In this document: piece after piece, positions 1-5,587 of the stretch
Layout: each line of letters begins with the position of its first letter
Numbering within the stretch: the stretch's first letter is position 1
Source of the DNA: Lachnospiraceae bacterium UBA3689
GTDB taxonomy: Bacteria; Bacillota; Clostridia; Lachnospirales; Lachnospiraceae
Length of the DNA stretch: 10,486 bases
Assembly (NCBI GenBank): GCA_002371465.1
Contig: DFIU01000001.1
Location: forward strand, 1-10,486
Direction: 5' to 3'
The notes under the pieces: model-generated
What the model was told of the DNA's origin: nothing
The model's input: the letters and a program-made list of their open reading frames with translations, nothing else
Databases searched by the model: none
Program-made: the position numbers and the translations under genes

Positions 1-58
1 TCCACTTGACGGGTAGCACACCAATGCGCAAAGGAAAGGTAACTCCCCTCTCAATTTT

Positions 59-69
59 TATGCTAGAAT
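59..69 (+). promoter_or_regulatory. Candidate extended -10 promoter for the 175-residue protein gene
   Basis: TGC followed by TAGAAT (TG at 61-62, hexamer at 64-69) forms an extended -10 element. It would start transcription near 75, leaving about 25 bases of leader before the start codon at 101. No convincing -35 hexamer lies 16-18 bases upstream, which extended -10 promoters can tolerate. A TTGACG at 6-11 is too far away to pair with it. Confidence 0.4.
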
Positions 70-100
70 AGAGTCAAATGAATTTCCAAGGAGATTAGCC

Positions 101-628
101 ATGTCTGAAGATACCTTTCATATCCCGATTCGCAAAGGTCACCATAAAAAACTCCGCTTCTGGTTTGCCCCCATCAGTCAGGCAATCATGGACGCCGACG
201 CCGACTGGTTGGAAAATGAAGAGCTGTCCTGTGACAACATCTGTACCCGGGAACTCTTCTACCCCTTCATCGAAAAATTCTTCCCGGGCGAATTCAAATG
301 GCGTAATGAAATCAACATCATGCCCTTTGACCGGATACATGGCATGATTGAAGAGGTTCGGAAAGTCGTCAAGACCCTCACTAAGGATTACTACGACCCG
401 ACCCTCCTGCCCTATAAGCAGGGCTTTGCCATTGACCTTTTGGTCAGCCCCGAAGAGTATGACGAAAAATATGTGGATGCGCCCGACTCAATAACCCGGA
501 CCGCCATCGAAGACCATAAGTCCGTCATCATCGACTTCTATACAGGCATCGCCGACTACCTGGATGAGATCTGTGACCGCTATGAGCCGGAGGGCTTTCT
601 GGGCGTCGCCATCTGCGCGCCTCACTAA
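101..628 (+). CDS. Hypothetical cytoplasmic protein, 175 residues
   Basis: I do not recognise this family and assign no function. The ATG at 101 follows a good Shine-Dalgarno sequence, AAGGAG at 88-93, with a seven-base gap, and the frame is open to TAA at 626-628. The product is rich in acidic and aromatic residues. It has a basic patch near the N-terminus (residues 11-19, with paired His and Lys), no signal peptide and no membrane-length hydrophobic run. Helix-like stretches are likely around 80-95 and 137-160. Cysteines sit at 44, 48, 158 and 172, with no obvious metal-binding spacing. It has its own promoter candidate and terminator, so it is probably monocistronic. The following gene is on the opposite strand and converges on it. 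That it is a real gene is well supported by the ribosome site, the terminator and protein-like composition. Confidence 0.85.
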   Translation: MSEDTFHIPIRKGHHKKLRFWFAPISQAIMDADADWLENEELSCDNICTRELFYPFIEKFFPGEFKWRNEINIMPFDRIHGMIEEVRKVVKTLTKDYYDPTLLPYKQGFAIDLLVSPEEYDEKYVDAPDSITRTAIEDHKSVIIDFYTGIADYLDEICDRYEPEGFLGVAICAPH

Positions 629-714
629 ATCATAAAACCAGATGTACAAAAGCTTCCTAAAGAGTCATCATCCAATAATACCTGCTGAATATATCAACGC
701 CTCCATGTTGCACT

Positions 715-753
715 AGCACCGCCATCTGACTTCTCGACCGGCGGTGCTTTTTT
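715..753 (+). terminator. Intrinsic terminator of the 175-residue protein gene
   Basis: A perfect nine-base stem (AGCACCGCC at 715-723, GGCGGTGCT at 740-748) encloses a 16-base loop and runs into six T residues at 748-753. The first T is shared with the stem. It lies 87 bases after the stop codon at 628. On the minus strand the hairpin is preceded by A residues and has no following T-run, so it should act mainly on plus-strand transcripts and not on the converging araC-type gene. Confidence 0.9.
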
Positions 754-805
754 CATTAGTTACTGTCCTCGTAACGAACAGCACATTTTTCTACTCACTT
801 CCTAC

Positions 806-1375
806 CTACTCACGTTTCTGCCTGCTCGCCTGGATCTTCTTCCGATACTTGGTCGGGGATATTCCATAATGTTTGCGAAACAGCCTGCCGAAATAGGATA
901 TGCTCTGATAGCCGACCAGGCCGCCCACATCCTTCAGCTCCGTCTTCCCCTCTTCGATTAAATCCTTAGCTTTCTGCATCCGGAGGGTCTCCACATACTC
1001 CCCCAGGGTCACATTTTCATACTGGCGAAAGAGGGTAGACAGATAGTTGGGCGTGATATAAAGGCGTCTTGCCAGCCCGTCCAGGGACAGGTGATCGCCC
1101 AGATGCATCTGGATGAACAGTTTCAATTCCCCCAGGCGTTCCCGCGCCGCCCGCACGTCCTCCTCGCTTCCCTGTTCTAAAGGCAGTGGCGATCGGGGAG
1201 GAAGGTGCTGAATGTCGATGACACAAACCGGATCGTCATGCTTTTGCGCGACCAGATAAGCCTCTGCTGCATCCCTGACCCTCATCACATTGCAGTGGGG
1301 TTCCTTCTCAAGAATCATTCTGGATAGTTTTTCATACGACCGTAGCTCGTTACTTAGAATCACATAACTGCTCAT
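806..1375 (-). CDS. AraC-family regulator with a half receiver-like N-terminus
   Basis: This is a DNA-binding transcription regulator. The C-terminal part, about residues 80-181, has the two helix-turn-helix units of the AraC/XylS family. The first centres on LSLDGLARRLYITPNYLS. The second centres on DVGGLVGYQSISYFGRLF and is followed by the family signature GISPTKYR. Residues 1-60 look like the beginning of a response-regulator receiver domain: strand YVILS, a helix, strand CNVMRV, helix AAEAYLVAQK, then VCVIDIQHLP, which places an Asp (D54) where the phosphorylated residue normally sits. The rest of a receiver domain is absent, and the early acidic pair is missing. At 189 residues it is shorter than typical receiver-AraC regulators. 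The start at 1375 is preferred over the ATG at 1381 because GAGGGA (1382-1387) abuts the latter with no gap but lies six bases from the former. Its targets are unknown. I see no terminator after it. Confidence 0.88.
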   Translation of the reverse strand: MSSYVILSNELRSYEKLSRMILEKEPHCNVMRVRDAAEAYLVAQKHDDPVCVIDIQHLPPRSPLPLEQGSEEDVRAARERLGELKLFIQMHLGDHLSLDGLARRLYITPNYLSTLFRQYENVTLGEYVETLRMQKAKDLIEEGKTELKDVGGLVGYQSISYFGRLFRKHYGISPTKYRKKIQASRQKRE

Positions 1376-1381
1376 ATACAT

Positions 1382-1387
1382 TCCCTC
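1382..1387 (-). promoter_or_regulatory. Ribosome binding site that decides the araC-type start
   Basis: GAGGGA on the minus strand. It directly touches the ATG at 1379-1381, which leaves no room for initiation there. It stands six bases from the in-frame ATG at 1373-1375, making that the likely start. Confidence 0.6.
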
Positions 1388-1405
1388 GACTTCTACAGTT
1401 TTATG

Positions 1406-1427
1406 ATACTTTTGATAAGAAAAGTAT
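1406..1427. promoter_or_regulatory. Operator-like palindrome over the -10 and start region
   Basis: The perfect inverted repeat ATACTTTT (1406-1413) / AAAAGTAT (1420-1427) has a six-base centre, GATAAG. It covers most of the -10 hexamer and the predicted transcription start, where a bound dimer would block RNA polymerase. It is too AU-rich, and on the minus strand lacks a T-tract, to be a convincing terminator. Autoregulation by the adjacent protein is an inference. AraC-type proteins more often bind direct repeats, so another dimeric repressor is equally possible. Confidence 0.45.
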
Positions 1428-1451
1428 AGGGCAGCCTTACTCGATTATCAA
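1423..1451 (-). promoter_or_regulatory. Sigma-A-type promoter of the araC-type regulator
   Basis: On the minus strand the -35 hexamer TTGATA (1446-1451) and -10 hexamer TATACT (1423-1428) are separated by exactly 17 bases. Each is close to consensus. Transcription would start near 1416, giving a leader of about 40 bases. The gene therefore need not depend on read-through from coaX, which is transcribed in the same direction upstream. Confidence 0.7.
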
Positions 1452-1471
1452 TATATTGAGCAAACAATCAT

Positions 1472-1499
1472 AAAATCGTGCTAGATTTTTGTAAAATCT
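1472..1499. repeat. Alternating AAAATC/GATTTT half-sites
   Basis: AAAATC occurs at 1472-1477, its complement GATTTT at 1484-1489, and AAAATC again at 1493-1498. The last two form a perfect seven-base inverted repeat (1483-1489 and 1493-1499) with a three-base centre. A further AAAATC lies at 1542-1547. The two direct copies are 21 bases apart, about two helical turns, and lie upstream of the araC-type promoter. This could be an activator site or just AT-rich spacer. It is the only hairpin after coaX, and it lacks the GC stem and minus-strand T-run of a terminator. Confidence 0.3.
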
Positions 1500-1560
1500 T
1501 TCATCTTTGGTATTCCTATTCCACGATTTCCTACTTGCTTCAAAATCTCAAAATTATCCC

Positions 1561-2331
1561 TTAAGTTCGGTTCTTCTCATAGATCAGCTTGAGTCCCTTT
1601 AACATCAGTTCCCGGTCCAGGATCACCGGGTGCTTGCAGTAGGGAACGACGACGTCCGAAAGCCCTCCGGTCGCCACCGCCTTTGCCTCTGGCTCTCCCA
1701 TTTCCTCCCGGAACCGTTCGATCATACCGTCCAGCATAGCCGCCTGACCGAAAAGCGCCCCGCTCTTTAAGGCATCCACTGTATTTCTGCCGATCGCTGC
1801 CGGCGGTTTATCAAAAGATATCTTGGGCAGCTGGGATGTCCGGCTGATCAGGGCTTCCGTCGCCGCGATCAGGCCCGGTATGATGGCACCGCCCCGATAA
1901 TGTCCCTCCCGATCCAGATAGGTCACGGTCGTCGCCGTCCCCATATCGATCACAACCGCGGGATAGCCGTAGAGAGCTGAGACAGCGACGGAATCCACGA
2001 CGATATCCGCCCCCAAAGTCCTGGGATCATCGATCATAAGTTTCAGTCCGGTCTTAAGCCCCGGTCCCACCAGGAGGGCGTCCACGCCCGTCACCTTTTT
2101 GACCGCCCGCCTGATGATCCCGGTCAGCGGCGGCACAACGCTGGATATAATCGCGCCGCTGATCTCCTTGGGGTCGATCCCCCTAAGCTCAAAAATGGTA
2201 TGCAGAAGGACCGCATATTCGGTCTCTGTCCGCCCCTGGTCCGTGGACAAGCGTTCACTCATCAAAATGTCATCATTCTGTAATACGCCGATCTCAATCT
2301 GGGTATTTCCCATATCAATCGCAAGAATCAT
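1561..2331 (-). CDS. coaX: Type III pantothenate kinase CoaX
   Basis: Catalyses the first step of coenzyme A synthesis, ATP-dependent phosphorylation of pantothenate, in the cytoplasm. Type III kinases belong to the ASKHA fold and are insensitive to CoA feedback. The 256-residue length is typical. The visible signatures are the N-terminal phosphate-binding loop AIDMGNTQ (Asp6), GPGLKTGL (89-96), the catalytic-base motif GAD (107-109, Asp109), the second phosphate loop VIDMGTATT (Asp129), GGAIIPGL (147-154) and the C-terminal ATGGLS (220-225). The ATG at 2331 follows AGGTGATG (2334-2341), an extended match to the 16S rRNA end. It is last in the unit with the LTA-synthase-like gene, azlC and azlD, starting 25 bases after azlD. 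No GC-rich terminator is visible after it, so some read-through into the next minus-strand gene is possible. Confidence 0.96.
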   Translation of the reverse strand: MILAIDMGNTQIEIGVLQNDDILMSERLSTDQGRTETEYAVLLHTIFELRGIDPKEISGAIISSVVPPLTGIIRRAVKKVTGVDALLVGPGLKTGLKLMIDDPRTLGADIVVDSVAVSALYGYPAVVIDMGTATTVTYLDREGHYRGGAIIPGLIAATEALISRTSQLPKISFDKPPAAIGRNTVDALKSGALFGQAAMLDGMIERFREEMGEPEAKAVATGGLSDVVVPYCKHPVILDRELMLKGLKLIYEKNRT

Positions 2332-2356
2332 CTCATCACCTCGCCATATCGTGTTT

Positions 2357-2674
2357 TCATCTCACCAAAAAACGTAATAATAGATCTGCAGCCAGTACCC
2401 CGCAGACCGCTCCGGCAGCGACCGTCATCAGGGACCGGTTGCGGTAGGCAAGGACCACCGCTGCCGCAAAACCCGCTGCCGCCGTGACCAGTTCCCCGGT
2501 TGAAAAGAGGATGGCCGGAAAGGTCATTGCTGCCAGCGTCGTATAGGGAACGTAGTAAATAAAAGACTTCAAAAAGGGGTTGGTCAGCTCCCTGCGGATC
2601 AGGGTCAGGGGCAGGGCGCGGATCAGATAGGTGACGGCTGCCATAAGCAGGATATAGAGATAGATATTATGCAT
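2357..2674 (-). CDS. azlD: AzlD family small subunit, branched-chain amino acid exporter
   Basis: Small integral-membrane partner of AzlC, and the pair exports branched-chain amino acids or their analogues. The 105 residues form about four hydrophobic segments (roughly 4-24, 36-58, 62-77 and 82-103). They include the family-typical TYLIRALPL near the N-terminus and the stretch YYVPYTTLAAMTFPAILF in the second segment. The ATG at 2672-2674 is chosen because it sits just after a G-rich ribosome site and overlaps the end of azlC by eight bases (2667-2674), the usual translationally coupled arrangement. An upstream in-frame start would add ten residues out of the azlC frame without a membrane segment or family match. 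The substrate is inferred from the family alone. Confidence 0.93.
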   Translation of the reverse strand: MHNIYLYILLMAAVTYLIRALPLTLIRRELTNPFLKSFIYYVPYTTLAAMTFPAILFSTGELVTAAAGFAAAVVLAYRNRSLMTVAAGAVCGVLAADLLLRFLVR

Positions 2675-3404
2675 CTTCCCCCCCTCTGGGCCAGACCAGG
2701 GCACAAAAGGCCGATACCAGGACTGTAATGACCATGATCCGAACGCCCGGTGAAATCGTTTTTAAAACCGGGGCAAACTGAAAAACCGAACTTAGCGCCA
2801 TGGCGGCAAGTACCGCGAAGAGAACCGCATGGTCCCGCTTTGCCGGAGGAATGACAATGGCGATGAACATGCCGTAGAGGGCGATCCCCAAAGCTGCCAG
2901 AACCGGACCCGGCAGGATCTTGCCGGCGCCCGCCCCCATGACCGTCCCTCCGACCCAGCCGATGGTCGAGATAAAAATGAGACCGTAGGAATAAAAGGGG
3001 TGCAGATAGCCCTTCTTCAGGATGCTGACCCCAAAGATCTCATCCGTCACGCCATAGGCAATTTTCAGTCGGGGACCGGTCGGCAGGTCGGGCGCCATTT
3101 TCTGGGAAAGCGCCGTCGCCATCAGGAGGTAGCGCAGGTTGATGACGAACTGGACCAGGACCATTTCCAGATAAGAACCGGCAGCGGCAATGACCTGGAC
3201 TCCTGCCAGCTGACCGGCGCTGGTCAGATTGAGCAAGGACATGAGCCCCGCCTGAAAGGCGGTCAGAGAGGAATCCGCCGCCTGGATACCAAAGGCAAAG
3301 GAGACCGCGAAATACCCGATAAAGATGGGGATGCCGTCCCTTATGCCCCGGCGAAACTGCTGACCACGGTCCGCCTTAAGACTCGATTCCAAAGAAAGAC
3401 TCAT
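2667..3404 (-). CDS. azlC: AzlC family large subunit, branched-chain amino acid exporter
   Basis: Multi-pass membrane permease that, with AzlD, exports branched-chain amino acids. The 245 residues have a cytoplasmic N-terminal tail of about 20 residues and then roughly six to eight hydrophobic segments. Hallmarks are AGQLAGVQ (63-70), the conserved NLRYLLMATALS (89-100) and the DEIFG motif (121-125) after a short polar loop. The ATG at 3402-3404 has AAGGAG six bases upstream. It lies inside the end of the LTA-synthase-like gene, overlapping it by 29 bases (3376-3404), which implies coupled translation. The 3' end overlaps azlD by eight bases. The substrate is inferred from the family. Related AzlC proteins can have different substrates, so specificity is uncertain. 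Confidence 0.94.
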   Translation of the reverse strand: MSLSLESSLKADRGQQFRRGIRDGIPIFIGYFAVSFAFGIQAADSSLTAFQAGLMSLLNLTSAGQLAGVQVIAAAGSYLEMVLVQFVINLRYLLMATALSQKMAPDLPTGPRLKIAYGVTDEIFGVSILKKGYLHPFYSYGLIFISTIGWVGGTVMGAGAGKILPGPVLAALGIALYGMFIAIVIPPAKRDHAVLFAVLAAMALSSVFQFAPVLKTISPGVRIMVITVLVSAFCALVWPRGGEDA

Positions 3405-5445
3405 CTCGCTCCTTTCCTGCCGTCAGCTCATGGTAGATAAGGCATTTGTAAGCTTCCAATTCCCGGGACTCCTGCTCTCCCGCATCCGCTGTTCCCCACT
3501 CGTGCTGCTGGCCATCCTGACCCAAATAGCCGTAGGCGTTCATAGCCGGAATCGTCTTTCTTTGATCGATCAGGAAGTCCTGATACCCCGTTGTTTTAAG
3601 ACCAGCCACCTGCATCAGATAACCGGACAGATAGTTGGCGCTTAAAGTCTGGTTTTCCTTCTCCGGTATATCGTAGTTGGCCCAGATCAGATAGCGGGTT
3701 TCATAGGTCAGCTGCTGATCCACAAAGGAGGCGTCATCGAGCCGCTTGCCCAGACAGTAGGACCAGAAGTCGTCCCCAATCTCCGGCTGGTGATCACCCC
3801 AGAAACAGATCAGGGTCTTCTCATCGCTCCGACTGAAATAATCGATCAGCTTCTTTAATGCCTGATCGGAGAGATTGGTCAAAGTCAGGTATTGTTCCGC
3901 CTTCTTTTGATCCACCCCGTGATAGTCCGGGATATGAACCTCCGATTTTAAGAAGGGATCGTCATAGGGGCTGTGATTTTGCATGGTCACGTTGAATAAG
4001 AAGAGTTTCTCCCCCTTCTTCTTGCCTTCAACCGCCCGGATCAGCTGGTCATAATCACTCTCGTCGGAGACAAAGCCCCTAAGGTAGGATGACCCTTTGA
4101 AAGAATCCTCCAGAGAAAAGAACCGGTCGAAGCCCATCCGGGGATAGACCGTCTCCCTGTTCCAGCCGTTCCGATAGTAGGGATGATAGGCGTAGGGCGT
4201 ATAGCCCTGGTCCTTCAGGGATCTCGCCAGGGAGTACTGGTCCTGTTTGATAAAGGAATTGTAGACCACGGTGTTGGGGGATAAGACCGTGGAGTTGCCC
4301 GTTAAAAATTCGTATTCTGTGTTGGCAGTGGTGCCGCCCTTGACGGAGACCATGAGCCTGCCCTGTTGGGCATTGTCCTTCAGGGAATTTAAATAGGGCA
4401 GCATTTTGGTCGTGGTCTTAAAATGGGGGTAGATCGAAAGATCCGCAAAGCTCTCGTTCATGATGCAGATAATATTTTCCGGCTGGTCCCCACCAGAGCC
4501 CGCCTCCTGCCTCTCGGTGTCATCGATGATCTTTCTGACATGCTGCTTGGAATAGGTCTCGGGAGCTTCCGGATAGGACGCCTTGGCAAAGGCGAGAAAG
4601 CCCGATTCCATACCGAAGAGGCGGTAGGTGTACCAGGGCTGCCAGTCGCGCAGCCAGATCCCCTGCTGCTCCAGAAAATCGCTGTGGACGGTCACGCTGG
4701 CGAAGGCGACAAAGAGGATGACCGCAATCGCCCGGGACGCTGCCCGACCGATCCAGCCGCGGAAATTGTGGTAGCTCCTTGCGTGGAGATAAAAGCCGCT
4801 GATGCCGCAGGTTAAGACCAGGCAGGCTATGATCTGCCAGGTGGGTTCATAGCTGTAGTTGCCGGAAACGGAGGCTGCCGTACGGAAGGAGCCGAAATCG
4901 ATCCATTGCAGCGGAATCCCTCGGAATTCCTGGACATAGAAGTTGACCATGCCCCAGGCAAGGAAGAAACAGTTTCCGATGACCAGACCGATGCTCATCG
5001 AATCCGTCAGGAAAATGATGATCAGGTAGAGAACGAAGGTGATGGCAATTCCCAGGACCACATAGCGGGTCTCCATCCGGTAGAGATAGTAGTTGTTGAT
5101 CAGCTCAATTTCAAAAAAGCTGAGGGCGCTGTTGGCAGCCGTCAAAACAATCCAGATCAGCAGAGAGCCGATACCGGAAAAGCCGGTCTTCTTTTGAGTC
5201 CGAAAGCGGCTGTAGGAACTCCGAAGGCCGTCCAATCCGGACAGAAGGGTCAAAAGAATCAAGAAAATAAAGACCGCCGTCCGGTGGTCCTCCAGCGGGA
5301 CGACGACCGGTACATTAGAAAGTCTGGATGGCTCAAAGAAGAGCCGGTGAAAACAGATCAGGATACCGATGACCAAACCGGTGCCGATCATTTTGAAAGG
5401 AATCATCCTTTTTTTCTTCAGATAAGGCAGTAACTGCAACGTCAA
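3376..5445 (-). CDS. LTA-synthase-family membrane phosphoglycerol transferase
   Basis: Membrane-anchored enzyme of the sulfatase/alkaline-phosphatase fold that, in characterised relatives, transfers glycerol phosphate from phosphatidylglycerol onto cell-envelope polymers outside the cell. The 689 residues have about six or seven membrane segments (near 16-33, 56-72, 93-111, 126-147, 151-170, 203-221 and 238-254), then an extracellular catalytic domain from about 323. Visible active-site elements are Glu331 in NESF (metal), the nucleophile threonine in GGTTANTE (Thr372 or Thr373), His491 in TMQNHSPY, and Asp551-His552 in WGDHQPE (metal). The start is TTG at 5443-5445, preceded by the strong site GGAGGAG (5450-5456). 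An ATG fourteen codons in is the alternative but has a poorer site. It heads the unit with azlC, azlD and coaX. Which polymer it builds cannot be told; family members also make other phosphoglycerol modifications. Confidence 0.9.
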   Translation of the reverse strand: MTLQLLPYLKKKRMIPFKMIGTGLVIGILICFHRLFFEPSRLSNVPVVVPLEDHRTAVFIFLILLTLLSGLDGLRSSYSRFRTQKKTGFSGIGSLLIWIVLTAANSALSFFEIELINNYYLYRMETRYVVLGIAITFVLYLIIIFLTDSMSIGLVIGNCFFLAWGMVNFYVQEFRGIPLQWIDFGSFRTAASVSGNYSYEPTWQIIACLVLTCGISGFYLHARSYHNFRGWIGRAASRAIAVILFVAFASVTVHSDFLEQQGIWLRDWQPWYTYRLFGMESGFLAFAKASYPEAPETYSKQHVRKIIDDTERQEAGSGGDQPENIICIMNESFADLSIYPHFKTTTKMLPYLNSLKDNAQQGRLMVSVKGGTTANTEYEFLTGNSTVLSPNTVVYNSFIKQDQYSLARSLKDQGYTPYAYHPYYRNGWNRETVYPRMGFDRFFSLEDSFKGSSYLRGFVSDESDYDQLIRAVEGKKKGEKLFLFNVTMQNHSPYDDPFLKSEVHIPDYHGVDQKKAEQYLTLTNLSDQALKKLIDYFSRSDEKTLICFWGDHQPEIGDDFWSYCLGKRLDDASFVDQQLTYETRYLIWANYDIPEKENQTLSANYLSGYLMQVAGLKTTGYQDFLIDQRKTIPAMNAYGYLGQDGQQHEWGTADAGEQESRELEAYKCLIYHELTAGKERDESFFGIES

Positions 5446-5481
5446 AACGCTCCTCCATATATGGGTTCACTTGCCTCGTTC

Positions 5482-5539
5482 GGGGCGAAATACCTGCTAT
5501 ATTTTACTCTTTTTCAGGGTATTTGCATAGCTTTGCCCC
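5482..5539. repeat. Interrupted inverted repeat between divergent genes
   Basis: AAATACCTG (5488-5496) is mirrored by CAGGGTATTT (5515-5524) with a single extra base. Outside them GGGGC (5482-5486) is mirrored by GCCCC (5535-5539). The arms lie between the LTA-synthase-like and plsY-like genes, where both promoters must be. They could be a leader hairpin of the minus-strand transcript or a shared regulator site. Neither strand has the T-run expected of a terminator. Confidence 0.35.
5501..5506 (-). promoter_or_regulatory. Weak candidate -10 for the LTA-synthase-like operon
   Basis: TAAAAT on the minus strand, about 56 bases upstream of the TTG start, is the best -10 match available. The sequence 15-17 bases further upstream (TGCAAA or TATGCA) is a poor -35. 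An activator or a promoter further upstream is possible. Confidence 0.25.
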
Positions 5540-5550
5540 ACCGACAGGCT

Positions 5551-5556
5551 TATAAT
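5551..5556 (+). promoter_or_regulatory. Consensus -10 box for the plsY-like gene
   Basis: A perfect TATAAT at 5551-5556 would start transcription near 5563. No good -35 hexamer stands at 16-18 bases. The box overlaps the in-frame ATG at 5555, so that ATG would not be transcribed, which supports the downstream start at 5588. Confidence 0.5.
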
Positions 5557-5577
5557 GAGAATAAATCAATTTGATCG

Positions 5578-5585
5578 GGGTGATC
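5578..5585 (+). promoter_or_regulatory. Ribosome binding site that decides the plsY-like start
   Basis: GGGTGATC matches the extended GGTGATC end of the anti-Shine-Dalgarno pairing region and sits just before the ATG at 5588. The upstream ATG at 5555 has no such site. Confidence 0.6.
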
Positions 5586-5587
5586 CT

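Noticed and set aside
762..791. Short hairpin CTGT...ACAG followed by T residues
   Set aside because: The stem is broken by an unpaired CC bulge, the T-run is separated from it by several bases, and a far better terminator lies just upstream.
1483..1499. AT-rich hairpin as the coaX operon terminator
   Set aside because: The stem AGATTTT/AAAATCT has only one G-C pair on each side, and on the minus strand it is followed by AGCACG, not T residues.
2675..2704. Upstream start extending azlD by ten residues into azlC
   Set aside because: The added residues are polar and are only an out-of-frame reading of the azlC end. The ATG at 2674 has a G-rich ribosome site and the normal short overlap.
2829..3440. 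Plus-strand open frame of about 200 codons opposite azlC
   Set aside because: It lies entirely antisense to azlC and the end of the LTA-synthase-like gene, both strongly supported by family motifs. Its translation is charged and low in recognisable structure, as expected of a shadow frame in GC-rich DNA.
4906..5433. Plus-strand open frame of about 175 codons opposite the LTA-synthase-like N-terminus
   Set aside because: It is antisense to clear membrane segments. The translation is rich in Asp, Gln and Arg, which is the usual complement of hydrophobic codons, and it resembles no family.
5555..5587. Upstream ATG extending the plsY-like protein by eleven residues
   Set aside because: The ATG overlaps the TATAAT -10 box, has no ribosome site, and would put charged residues ahead of the first membrane segment.
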